Of a stretch of 64,000 nt of DNA, positions 18,214 to 27,705 are shown piece after piece. Origin of the DNA: Oxalobacter aliiformigenes (GTDB lineage: Bacteria; Pseudomonadota; Gammaproteobacteria; Burkholderiales; Burkholderiaceae_D); contig NZ_CP098252.1 in assembly GCF_027116575.1 (NCBI RefSeq), positions 930,001 through 994,000 on the forward strand. Direction: 5' to 3'. Position numbers and translations under genes: made by a program. The notes below the pieces were generated by a model. The model searched no databases and had not been told where the DNA came from. It saw nothing but the letters and a program-made list of their open reading frames with translations. How positions within the stretch are numbered: position 1 is the stretch's first letter; each line of letters begins with the position of its first letter.

Positions 18214-19526
18214 TTTGTCTTCCCTTTTTCATTTGATTCATCATTTTGCCGAAGCAGTGTGTTTTTATCCGGTTCGCTGCCGATTCCCCTGTCCGTGGTG
18301 TGCCAGCGGCCCCGTTTTTTCCCGCCGGAAAAAAACATGGCTTTGGGGAAAGCGATCAGCGAGACAATCCAGTTCAGCAGCCAGTAAAAGAGCGGATACC
18401 AGATGATTTCCAGATAGATCCCGCCCAGATTGCTGTCGTATTTCCGGGCCATGAAAAAACAGACGGCGAACTGCAGCAGGCAGGTCAGTCCCAGTACCAG
18501 TCCCGTATAGGGAGAGGCGAAGAACGGTTCTGCCGAAGAGGCCGGAAAATCGACGAACAACTTGAATATTCCGGTCAGCATCAATGCGAGGAGGGTGTAA
18601 CTCCAGACGATGCTGGCGATATATTCGATGAAAATTCCCCAGAAACGGCGTTCTTTCCAGCTGAAGAGGTAACGGCAATAGTTTTTGAAGGCTTCCGCTC
18701 CTCCGACAGCCCAGCGCAGCCGCTGTTTGAACAGGCCGCCCAGGGTTTCCGGCATCAGGATCCAGCAAAGGGCATGGGGCTCGAACCGGATGTCCCAGTG
18801 CGCAAGCTGCAATCTCCAGCTCACGTCGATGTCTTCGGTGATGGTCAGCTCGTTCCAGTAGCCGATGCTGTGCAGCGCGCGGCGGCGGAACGCCCCGATC
18901 ACTCCCGATATGGTGAAGATGCGGCCGTAAATCCGCTGGGCACGTTTCAGAAGTCCGACGATGGCGGAAAACTCGCCGACCTGGATGCGGCCCAAGAGCG
19001 TGCTGCGGGTGCGTATGCAGGGATTGCCCGTGACCGCGCCGACCCGGGGACTGTGGACGAAATGGCTCATGATCCAGGTGACGGCATAGTGGTCCAGTAT
19101 GGCGTCTCCGTCGATGCAAACCAGAAATTCGCCCCTGGCGGCCATTGCTCCCGTTTTCAGCGCAACGGCCTTGCCCTGGTTGGTCGCCAGCTGGACGACC
19201 CGCATGCGGGGAATGGTTCTTGCCAGCATTTCCAGCTGCTGGCCGGTATCGTCGGAACTGCCGTCATTGATGGCCAGAATTTCGTAATTCGGATAGTGCA
19301 TGTCGGCCAGTGCAGTAAACGTTTCGATAGCGTTCGAGGATTCGTTGTAGCAGGGCACCAGAACGGATACAAGCGGATATTCCGGCAGTTCAGGCGGAAC
19401 CGTGTAGCGTCTTCCCCTTTCATACCGGTAGTAGTACACCAGCGCTCCCGACATCCACAGATACGACATCAGCAGCGGATAGAAGAAGGCGAAATCAAAT
19501 AGCAGTTCTGTCAAGCGATCGAGCAT
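18207..19526 (-). CDS. pgaC: Poly-beta-1,6-N-acetylglucosamine synthase
   Basis: This processive family-2 glycosyltransferase polymerises N-acetylglucosamine from UDP-GlcNAc at the inner membrane to make biofilm polysaccharide. The product is 439 residues. An N-terminal membrane segment is followed by the GT-A domain with VSVLVPCYNE, INDGSSDDT, the CIDGDA metal motif, the TEDIDVSW catalytic Asp region and the KQRLRW product-binding motif. Several C-terminal membrane segments follow. It lies 12 bases after pgaB and overlaps pgaD. The match to PgaC/IcaA is strong. The usual export porin gene pgaA is not adjacent. Confidence 0.9.
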   Translation of the reverse strand: MLDRLTELLFDFAFFYPLLMSYLWMSGALVYYYRYERGRRYTVPPELPEYPLVSVLVPCYNESSNAIETFTALADMHYPNYEILAINDGSSDDTGQQLEMLARTIPRMRVVQLATNQGKAVALKTGAMAARGEFLVCIDGDAILDHYAVTWIMSHFVHSPRVGAVTGNPCIRTRSTLLGRIQVGEFSAIVGLLKRAQRIYGRIFTISGVIGAFRRRALHSIGYWNELTITEDIDVSWRLQLAHWDIRFEPHALCWILMPETLGGLFKQRLRWAVGGAEAFKNYCRYLFSWKERRFWGIFIEYIASIVWSYTLLALMLTGIFKLFVDFPASSAEPFFASPYTGLVLGLTCLLQFAVCFFMARKYDSNLGGIYLEIIWYPLFYWLLNWIVSLIAFPKAMFFSGGKKRGRWHTTDRGIGSEPDKNTLLRQNDESNEKGKTKW

Positions 19527-19538
19527 ATCTTTCTTGTC

Positions 19539-21530
19539 TCATTTCCGAATAGAAAAATATGGAGAAATCACACCGATATCCGGATGGCCGAGGATGGGAT
19601 CGTCCGGGTAGTAGCCGAAGTTGTTGGCACCGTGTTTTAACAGCTGCTGCATCTGTTTTGCCATGATGTCGTTTGGCATGGGCCGCAAATGGTCCTGACG
19701 CCAGTCTTTCGCCTGCAATTCGAACACCGTCCTGCGCAATCCGAGAGGGTGTCTGGCGACTTTGCGGATCAGGGTTTCCATCCACTCGTCGGCATGATCG
19801 GCGGCACCTTCCATATACGGCATCGCTTCCACACCGGTGTAATCGTATGCCCTTAAAAAGTCGTCCAGATTCTGGGCCATCCATTCTTCCGCCTGCGGCG
19901 TGAGGATGACCGGAGCGTACATGTTGCGGGACGTGAAGACCGGCGGATGCCATTTTTCGACGGTCGCCTGAAGTTCCTTCGTGAAATCGATCAGTGCCCG
20001 GCTTTTCGCACGGGTGAACGCATGCATGAGTTTCGGGTCTTTCCGGATCTGTTCCGGATCGGTCGGCAATCCGAGGCTTGTGAGCCAGGCTTTTCCGGCC
20101 GGGCTGACGTCTTCGTAGTCTCCGAGGATCCCGTCGTCGTGGAAAATGATTCCCATCAGGGGGGCATGGCTGGCGAGATCTTCATAGATTTCGTTGATGA
20201 TGCGCCGGTTTTCCGCGTCGAAGGGGGTCAGGCGCGTGTAGAAGACTTTCTTGTCGGGAGAAGTGGCCTGGACGACCGGGCGGTTCGGCAGATCGAACCC
20301 CAGTATGGGCATCCATGCGTAAACCTCGCATTTGTAGCGTGTGGCCAGCTGCCAGGAGATATAGTTGAAAAAGTCGGCACGCATGGGAAGATGACGATTC
20401 GGGAAATACAGGGCATCAGCCGTGCCGTTGCCGTCCGGGTCCGCAAAAGCCTGCAAGTAGATCACATTGGCACCGGAAGCCCTGACGCGGTCAAAAAGCA
20501 GGGAAATGTTTTTTTCGCGTTGCAGGGGATCGTCGTCGTAAATCATGTCCAGATCCACATGCATGACGCGCTGGATGGGCAAATCGGATACCGGCAGTTG
20601 CGCCATGGCGTTGCGGCGCCGGTAAAGGGTGCTTCCCGCCATGACGCCTGCTTCCATTTTCCGCATCATGTGAGGCAGGTCGATGCCTTCGTGCATCATG
20701 AGTCTGGGAATGGTCGGCCAGTCGGCATAGAAAGCCAGCGAGGCCGTCAGTTCGTAACCGGCTTCCCGGGCGGCGGAAACGCCGACCTGGTTATAGCGGC
20801 CATAAGGCCAGACGGCGACCTGCGGCCGGCGTCCGGTCTTTTCGTAGATGATGTCGGACGAGCGTTTCCAGTCGTCGCGAACCCGTGTCCTGAAGGCCTC
20901 GATGGATTCATACGTTCCGGTTTTCGGGTCATACCACCGGTGGGCGCCGGATGGCAGCATGATTCCCTGCGGGTTGCCCTGGTGTCCTTCATGCAGGTTG
21001 TGCGAATGGGATGCCAGTTCGACGATGCCGGAATCGGCCATTTCCCTGATCTGGTCCCAGGTGAGGAACATGGAACGGGGGAGCTGCTTGTCGCCGCCGT
21101 AGTTGACGTTTTCGCCGTCGGGGGTTTCCAGCCAGCCCGTTTCCAGCGACAGGAAAGCGGTATAGCCGTAGGACTTCAGCATGGGATAGGCGATTTCATA
21201 AAAGCTGCGGTATCCGTCGTCGAACGAAATCAGCACGGATTTGGGGGGCAGGTCCGTATTGTTTTCCTTCGCTTTCAGGACGTCCTTGACGCTGATGACG
21301 GTATAGCCGTTTTTTTTCAGCCAGTCGAAATGTTCTTTCAGTTCCGCCCGGGAAACAGGGGCCGTGTCGTCAAGCACGCTGCCGTCCAGAACGGGAACCA
21401 CATTGTGGTAGCACAAGGTAATGAACGAAGGGGTTTTGTCTGCTGCCTGCGCGACGGCGATGAAAGAAAAGGCAAAAAGGACGAAACTGAAAACGAATTT
21501 GCGGGCAGCCGCCGCTGTTTTGGAAATCAT
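19539..21530 (-). CDS. pgaB: Poly-beta-1,6-GlcNAc N-deacetylase
   Basis: PgaB partly deacetylates the polymer in the periplasm, which is needed for its export, and cleaves it through a second hydrolase domain. The N-terminus has a signal peptide (KFVFSFVLFAFSFIAVAQAA). A polysaccharide deacetylase domain follows, with CYHNVVP, FDDGYRS and the metal-binding ASHSHNLHEG motif. The C-terminal GHL13-type domain begins near MHVDLDMIYDDD and contains GIIFHDDGILGDYED. I chose ATG 21530, which gives a normal signal peptide (663 residues). ATG 21545 is equally possible, and the frame remains open to 21770 with unlike sequence. No ribosome site is convincing. It is the first gene of pgaBCD here. Confidence 0.88.
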   Translation of the reverse strand: MISKTAAAARKFVFSFVLFAFSFIAVAQAADKTPSFITLCYHNVVPVLDGSVLDDTAPVSRAELKEHFDWLKKNGYTVISVKDVLKAKENNTDLPPKSVLISFDDGYRSFYEIAYPMLKSYGYTAFLSLETGWLETPDGENVNYGGDKQLPRSMFLTWDQIREMADSGIVELASHSHNLHEGHQGNPQGIMLPSGAHRWYDPKTGTYESIEAFRTRVRDDWKRSSDIIYEKTGRRPQVAVWPYGRYNQVGVSAAREAGYELTASLAFYADWPTIPRLMMHEGIDLPHMMRKMEAGVMAGSTLYRRRNAMAQLPVSDLPIQRVMHVDLDMIYDDDPLQREKNISLLFDRVRASGANVIYLQAFADPDGNGTADALYFPNRHLPMRADFFNYISWQLATRYKCEVYAWMPILGFDLPNRPVVQATSPDKKVFYTRLTPFDAENRRIINEIYEDLASHAPLMGIIFHDDGILGDYEDVSPAGKAWLTSLGLPTDPEQIRKDPKLMHAFTRAKSRALIDFTKELQATVEKWHPPVFTSRNMYAPVILTPQAEEWMAQNLDDFLRAYDYTGVEAMPYMEGAADHADEWMETLIRKVARHPLGLRRTVFELQAKDWRQDHLRPMPNDIMAKQMQQLLKHGANNFGYYPDDPILGHPDIGVISPYFSIRK

Positions 21531-22973
21531 TGCAAAAATTACCATGCTACGTCTGAATTTGAACAAAAGGTTTTTTCTGATGTCGTTGTGTTGTACGAAT
21601 ATAGCCGGCACCGGACAAAGGGCGCTGGCACAAAGAACGAAAACGGCGAGCTGGGCAAGGAAGGGATGAAATCCGCGAGTTGCCGGATGGAACCGCTGTT
21701 TTTTCACCACTTTGTTGTCAAGCTTCGTTACTTTTTCCGGTTCCCTGTCGCAAGACACCAGACTCACCAACGATCCGTTTTCATCAAACGGCGTTTTTCT
21801 GAAACGGTCCGGAAATTTCCCGCCGATCCCGGTGAATGGTTCGGGAATCCGCCGGATTTTTCCGGGTTTCCCCGGCCGTCATACCTGGCTGGGACGGGGC
21901 AAACGGAGTTTCATGATTTCTGATAACGCATGGGGAAACGATTCGGTTGACATGTCGGGCAACATTTTTGCCTGTTCCCGTTTCCGGGGCCCGTCGGCGA
22001 GCCGAAGTACCGTCCGGGATATGGAACCGGGTTTGCGGCTTTGCCGGTGTTTTGGTTCTGTCCGGCAGTCGTGCGGATGAGGTGCCGGTTTCCTTTGCCC
22101 GGATGGAAAATGCCGACAAAAACGGGAAGCGGCGGGATGGCCGGATTCATTCGGTATTCGCGGGTAGCAAGACGAACTGACTCGCTTTGCACGGCAAATG
22201 AGTCGTTTTCTGTTTTCATCAGGTGAAACGGAATCGCATTCTGCAAAACCCGGAAATTCCGGGCAATCGGGTTTCGGGATCTCTCCTGTCCGGTTCCAAT
22301 CCCCATGAAACAGGACACATCCGCACGAAGCGGTTCCCGGAAGCCTTGCGCATTTCCGGGATATCGTTGACCGGAACAGCCATATATCCGTAAATATTAT
22401 CCAGTCCCCTTTTTCTGTCTGGCGCATTTCATGAATTGTGTTGATAAAGTGTTGTTGCATTTCCGAAAGCCATCCGGACATCCGTGATCCGCTTCGTTTG
22501 TGACATGCCGCTTTCGGGGAAACCCTGGCGCTGTTATGCAGGAACGGTCAGTTCCGGGAAATGAAAAATCATGTGAAATCAACTGGTCAAACAAACCGTT
22601 TCACCGGTCTCATAAAAATCGTGTAAACAGATTTTTTGATGTCCGTTTCAGGCCGGACATTTCCAGTTCGTTTTTCCGTTTACCTTGCATCTGGTATGGG
22701 ATGTCTTCCGGTCTTTTTCTGGCTGTCGTCGCGAGAAAGAGGAAAATTGTCTGCTAAAAGACCGGAAAACCGGATGAAATGAGCGGTAGAGAAACAGGGT
22801 GGCCTGCCGTTTCTTCACGTCAGGATGCGGTTCCGTTTCTGGCAGGTTTACCGACCACTGCCGGCGGTTGCACGTGGTAAAACGGGGACGGCCATGTCTG
22901 CGGGTACCGGAGTGGCAAATCCGGCTGTGCCGGAAACGGCTGTCGTTTCGGCAACCGGAGAATGGACAGGCAT
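21531..22973. other. 1.4 kb without a credible gene
   Basis: I expected pgaA here but found no long frame with porin or TPR features on either strand. The frames present are compositionally odd and lack ribosome sites. It must hold the pgaB promoter (minus strand) and the 3' end of the efflux operon transcript. I see no clear terminator for the latter. Confidence 0.4.
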
Positions 22974-24572
22974 TCAGGCCGGGCCGGCGGTTTTTCCGGA
23001 TGAGACCGGTTCCGCCGCCGGAGCCGTATCGGGCAGGGCGGGTGATTTTGTTTTCTCCGGAGGATTGCCGGCCGGTACGGCGGACGTTGTGCTGGCATTT
23101 TCCGGTACAACAGCCGGTTTTTCCGTTTCCCATTGCCCGCCGATGGCGGCGATCAACGCAACGCTGGCGGTGAACTGGCGTTTTCGGATATCCCACAGCG
23201 TGTTTTCCGCGGAAATGCGGCTGTTCTGGGCAACGAGCAATTGCAAATAGCCGGTCGTGCCGGCACGGTACTGATTCAGGGTAATCGTTTCGGAACGACG
23301 GGCGGCATCGACGGCGGCGGCCTGTAATCCGGATTCATCGCCCAGCATGGCCTGTGCCGCCAGATTGTCCTCGACTTCCTGGAAAGCGGTCAGCACCTGC
23401 TGGCGATAGGTCGCGACGGTTTCGTCATACGCGGCGATGGCTTCGTCCGTCTGGGCGCTGCGCAGTCCGGCATCGAAAATCGACAGGGCGATCGCGGGGC
23501 CGATCGACCAGATGCGGTTCGGCACGGTGAAAAGGTCGCCGAAGGACGGGCCGCGCCAGCCCCCGGTGGCCGACAGGGTCAGGGAAGGAAAGAACGCCGA
23601 TTTGGCGACGCCGATCAGGGCATTTGCCTGTGCGACCTTGCGTTCGGCCGAAGCGATGTCGGGCCGCCGCTGGAGCAGGGTGGACGGCACTCCGGCCGGG
23701 ATTTGCGGCAGATACGGATCGTTTTCGGCTGCCGCCAGGGAAAATGTGGCGGGCGGGACACCGATGGAAACGGCAATGGCGTGTTCCAGCTGGGTACGCG
23801 CCAGTTTCGAGTCGATGGTGGCGGCCTGTGCCACTTTCAGCTGGCTTTCGGCCTGTGCCACGTCCGCGTCCGATACGATGCCGGCGTTGTACTGGTTTTG
23901 TGTCAGTTTCAGCGACTCGGCCAGCAGTTTTTCGCTTTCTTCAAGCCTTGAAATCTGGCGGTCGGTGACGATCAGTTCCAGATAGGCCGTGGCCAGCTGG
24001 GCCTGCTGGGACAGTCTGACGGCGGCCAGTTGTGCCAGAGAGGCCTGTGCCCCGGCTTCTCCCGCCTCGACATTGCGGCGGATACCGCCCCACAGATCGA
24101 CTTCCCAGCTCAAGGTGCCGATCGCCTGATTCTGGGTCGATATGGCCGACGAGCTGTTCGACAGGGCGCCTCGTGTCCGCCCGGCGTCAAGCGAGAGGGT
24201 CGGGAAAAGGGCGGATTCCGCCTGTCTCATGAGGGCCTGTGCCTGCCGGTACTGGGCCTCGGCCTGGGCGATGGTCAGGTTCTGGCTGTTTAACCGTTCC
24301 ATCAGCCGGTCAAGTTCCGGATCCCTGAATACGCTCCACCACTGGCCGCGGGGATATTCGTCGGCCGGTTTCGCCGTTTTCCAGAGGCTGTCTTCCTTGT
24401 AGGCAACCGGTACGTCCGTTTCGGGAATGACGTAATCGGGACCGACGGCACAACCGGCCAGAACCGCCGCCGACAGTACGGCGACGAGAGCGGTTTTTGC
24501 GACGGCCGGAAAAACGGAATGTGTCCGTTGCGGTTTTTGCAGGGCGTGGTAGAAGGGCGAATCGGTCTTCAT
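22974..24572 (-). CDS. Outer-membrane efflux lipoprotein, NodT/TolC family
   Basis: This is the outer-membrane channel of the adjacent RND pump. The N-terminus has a signal sequence with lipobox LAGC followed by AVGPDY, the usual start of NodT-family lipoproteins. Two outer-membrane efflux domains follow, with long helical stretches and the conserved RRPDIASAERKVAQANALIGVAKSAFFPS block. The C-terminal 50 residues are Pro/Ala/Thr-rich and look like a disordered extension. ATG 24572 has AGGA eight bases upstream; the frame is open further but adds basic, unlike sequence. It is the last gene of mdtA-mdtB-mdtC-channel, 22 bases after mdtC. Unlike E. coli, where MdtABC borrows TolC, the channel is encoded in the operon. 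Confidence 0.88.
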   Translation of the reverse strand: MKTDSPFYHALQKPQRTHSVFPAVAKTALVAVLSAAVLAGCAVGPDYVIPETDVPVAYKEDSLWKTAKPADEYPRGQWWSVFRDPELDRLMERLNSQNLTIAQAEAQYRQAQALMRQAESALFPTLSLDAGRTRGALSNSSSAISTQNQAIGTLSWEVDLWGGIRRNVEAGEAGAQASLAQLAAVRLSQQAQLATAYLELIVTDRQISRLEESEKLLAESLKLTQNQYNAGIVSDADVAQAESQLKVAQAATIDSKLARTQLEHAIAVSIGVPPATFSLAAAENDPYLPQIPAGVPSTLLQRRPDIASAERKVAQANALIGVAKSAFFPSLTLSATGGWRGPSFGDLFTVPNRIWSIGPAIALSIFDAGLRSAQTDEAIAAYDETVATYRQQVLTAFQEVEDNLAAQAMLGDESGLQAAAVDAARRSETITLNQYRAGTTGYLQLLVAQNSRISAENTLWDIRKRQFTASVALIAAIGGQWETEKPAVVPENASTTSAVPAGNPPEKTKSPALPDTAPAAEPVSSGKTAGPA

Positions 24573-24594
24573 GGGTTTATCCTGTGTCGGTTGT

Positions 24595-27500
24595 TCAGAC
24601 CGTTTCCTCTTTTGCCGCGGCTTTTTTCTCGGCCAGACGTTTGCGGAAACGGTCCAGGTACAGATAGACAATCGGGGTGGTGTACAGGGTCAAAAGCTGG
24701 CTCAAAATCAGGCCGCCGACGATGGAAATGCCCAGCGGGATCCTCATTTCGGCACCGTCGCCGTGGCCGAGTGCCAGCGGCAGCGCGCCGAACAGGGCGG
24801 CGGTTGTGGTCATCATGATGGGCCTGAAACGCAGCAGGCAGGCCTGATAGATGGCGTTTTCCGGTGTGAGGCCTTCTTCCCGTTCGGCCACCAGCGCGAA
24901 ATCGATCATCATGATCGCGTTCTTTTTCACGATGCCGATCAACAGCAGCACACCGATCAAGGCAATGACGGAAAATTCGCTTCCGGCCAGAATCAGCGCC
25001 AGCAGCGCGCCCACCCCGGCAGATGGCAGGGTGGAGAGGATGGTGACCGGATGGATGAAGCTTTCATACAGTATTCCCAGCACGATATAGACGGCGACAA
25101 GCGCCAGTACGATCAGAAGCGGCTGGTTGGAGAGCGATTCCTGGAAAGTTCTGGCCGTTCCCTGGAAGCTGCCGACGATGGAAGACGGCATGCCGATATC
25201 GGAGAGGGTCTGCTCGATGGCGGTCGTCGCATCCGAGAGCGAGTTGCCGGGAGGCAGATTGAACGACAGGGTCGACGAGGCGAACTGGCCCTGATGGTTG
25301 ACCGAGAGCGAGGTATTGGTCGGTTCCCAGCGGGCGACGGCGGAGATGGGGGTCGGCCCCGCGTTCGGCGTCTGGATGTAGATATGGTTCAACGCTTCCG
25401 GATTCTGCCAGTATTGCGGTGCGACTTCCATGATGACCTTGTACTGGTTCAGTTCATTGTAAATGGTCGATACCTGCCGCTGGCCGAACGCATTGTAGAG
25501 CACGTCGTCCACCTGCTGTTGCGTCAGGCCCAGGCGGCTCATCGCGTCCCGGTCGAAGGTCAGCATGGTTTGCAGGCCTTTCAGTTCCTGATCCGTGTTC
25601 AGGTCGGCCAGCATCGGCAGTTTCGACAAGGCACGGAACGCTTTCGGTGTCCATTCGCGCAATTCGTTCAGGTTGTCGCCTTGCAGGGTGTACTGGAACT
25701 GCGCATTGCTCTGGCGGCCTCCCATGCGGATGTCCTGCACGGATTGCAGAAACAGGGTCGCGCCCGGTTCGGATGCCGTTTTCTGGCGCAGGCGTCCGAT
25801 GACTTCGTCGGCACTGACCTTGCGTTCGGAAAGCGGTTTCAGACTGATGAACAGACGGGCGTTGTTGGTCTGCCCGCTGCCGGTATAGCCGGTGACCTGA
25901 TTGATGGCCGGGTCTTCCTTGATTTTCAGCATGAAGGTTCTCATTTTTTCCTTCATGGCGTTAAACGAGATGCTCTGGTCGGCACGGATGACGCCGAACA
26001 TCTGTCCGGTATCTTGCTGCGGAAAAAAACCCTTGGGAACGACGATATAAAGAAAAACGTTGAAGCAGATCGTCGCGATCAGGATCAACAGGGTGATGCG
26101 ACGGTGATCGATGGCCCATTTGAGCGTTTTGCCATAGGCGATCTGCATACTGGAAAAAAGGTGTTCGCTGGCATTGAACAGCCGGTTCATCCGGCCCGGT
26201 TTCGGGGCGGTTTGCTTGTGTTTGAGCCAGAGGGCGCACAGCATCGGGGTGGTAGTCAGCGAGATGAACAGCGAAACGAGAATGGTCACGGAAAGCGTGA
26301 CGGCGAATTCGCGGAACAACCGGCCGATGATGCCGCCCATCAGCAGGATCGGGATGAACACGGCGATCAGCGAGATACTGATCGACATGACGGTGAACCC
26401 GACTTCCTGCGCTCCTTTCAGGGCGGCGTCGAACGGTTTCATGCCGTCCTCGATGTGCCGCATGATGTTTTCCAGCACGACGATGGTATCGTCCACCACG
26501 AAGCCGGTGGCGATCGTCAGCGCCATCAGCGAGAGGTTGTTTAAGGAGAAACCCGCCAGATACATGACGGTGAAGGTTCCCACCAGCGAGACGGGAACCG
26601 AAATGGCGGAAATGGCGGTAGCGCGGAAATTCCGCAGGAAAACGAACACGACTAGAATGACCAGCGCGATGGAGATGATCAGCGTGAATTCCACATCCGC
26701 CAGCGAGGCGCGGATTGTCGGCGTCCGGTCCATCACGACGTTCACGTCGATCGCTTCGGGAATCGAGGCGGACAAAACCGGGATGGCGTCGTAGATCCGG
26801 TCGACCGTTTCGATGATGTTGGCGCCCGGTTCGCGGAAAATGATGATCATGATGCAGGGTTCGCCATCCACCATCCCCATGTTGCGTACGTCCTGTACCG
26901 AATCGACCACGCTGGCGACGTCGGAAAGCCGGACGGTCTTGCCATCGGTATGGTGGACGATCAGCGGCATGTAGTCCTTGGCGGTTTTGGCCTGATCGTT
27001 GGCTTCAATTTTCCACTTTTCAGTGTCGTTTCCGACGAATCCCTTCGGCCGGTTGACGTTGGTGCCGGTGATGATGTTTTTTATTTTCTCCATGCTGATG
27101 CCATAGCTGGAGAGTTGCTGCGGGTGCAGCTCGACGCGTACGGCCGGTTGCGATCCGCCGCCGACGAAGACGTCGCCGACGCCTTCAAGCTGCATCAGTT
27201 TCTGGGCGACGATGGTATCGGCGGCGTCGTACATCTGTCCGCGCGTCAGCGATTCCGACGTCATGGATAAAATCATGATCGGGGCATCGGCCGGATTGAT
27301 CTTGCGGTAAGTCGGGTTGGACGGCATGCCGGTCGGCAGCAGGGCATGTGCGGCATTGATCGCGGACTGGACATCGCGTGCGGCGCCGTCGATATCGCGC
27401 GACAGGTCGAACTGGAGGGTGATATCGGTGGAGCCGAGCGTACTGGCCGAGGTGATTTCCGTAATGCCGGCGATGCGTCCCAGCGAACGTTCCAGCGGAG

Positions 27501-27693
27501 TCGCCACGGTGGAGGCCATCGTTTCGGGACTGGCGCCCGGCAGTTTCGCCCTCACGCGGATGGTCGGAAAATCGACCTGCGGCAACGGGGATACCGGCAG
27601 GCAGTTGAAGGCGACGATCCCCGCCAGCAGAATCGCCAGCGTGACCAGTACGGTGGCGACAGGACGGCGGATGAAGATTTCGGAGAATTTCAT
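24595..27693 (-). CDS. mdtC: RND multidrug efflux permease MdtC
   Basis: This is one of two paired inner-membrane RND permeases that use the proton gradient to expel drugs and bile salts as an MdtB-MdtC heterotrimer. The product is 1032 residues. It starts with the characteristic [19 protein letters not shown] segment, then a first periplasmic loop with the [12 protein letters not shown] motif. A transmembrane block carries [14 protein letters not shown], whose Asp pair belongs to the proton relay, followed by a second loop and a final membrane block. It is closer to MdtC than MdtB by the FSEIFIRRP start and the [20 protein letters not shown] segment. It is 12 bases after mdtB. Confidence 0.92.
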   Translation of the reverse strand: MKFSEIFIRRPVATVLVTLAILLAGIVAFNCLPVSPLPQVDFPTIRVRAKLPGASPETMASTVATPLERSLGRIAGITEITSASTLGSTDITLQFDLSRDIDGAARDVQSAINAAHALLPTGMPSNPTYRKINPADAPIMILSMTSESLTRGQMYDAADTIVAQKLMQLEGVGDVFVGGGSQPAVRVELHPQQLSSYGISMEKIKNIITGTNVNRPKGFVGNDTEKWKIEANDQAKTAKDYMPLIVHHTDGKTVRLSDVASVVDSVQDVRNMGMVDGEPCIMIIIFREPGANIIETVDRIYDAIPVLSASIPEAIDVNVVMDRTPTIRASLADVEFTLIISIALVILVVFVFLRNFRATAISAISVPVSLVGTFTVMYLAGFSLNNLSLMALTIATGFVVDDTIVVLENIMRHIEDGMKPFDAALKGAQEVGFTVMSISISLIAVFIPILLMGGIIGRLFREFAVTLSVTILVSLFISLTTTPMLCALWLKHKQTAPKPGRMNRLFNASEHLFSSMQIAYGKTLKWAIDHRRITLLILIATICFNVFLYIVVPKGFFPQQDTGQMFGVIRADQSISFNAMKEKMRTFMLKIKEDPAINQVTGYTGSGQTNNARLFISLKPLSERKVSADEVIGRLRQKTASEPGATLFLQSVQDIRMGGRQSNAQFQYTLQGDNLNELREWTPKAFRALSKLPMLADLNTDQELKGLQTMLTFDRDAMSRLGLTQQQVDDVLYNAFGQRQVSTIYNELNQYKVIMEVAPQYWQNPEALNHIYIQTPNAGPTPISAVARWEPTNTSLSVNHQGQFASSTLSFNLPPGNSLSDATTAIEQTLSDIGMPSSIVGSFQGTARTFQESLSNQPLLIVLALVAVYIVLGILYESFIHPVTILSTLPSAGVGALLALILAGSEFSVIALIGVLLLIGIVKKNAIMMIDFALVAEREEGLTPENAIYQACLLRFRPIMMTTTAALFGALPLALGHGDGAEMRIPLGISIVGGLILSQLLTLYTTPIVYLYLDRFRKRLAEKKAAAKEETV

Positions 27694-27705
27694 CGGCGTC
27701 CCCCG

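Noticed and set aside
19947-21923. 658-codon plus-strand frame opposite pgaB
   Set aside because: It is a shadow of pgaB, whose deacetylase motifs are unmistakable.
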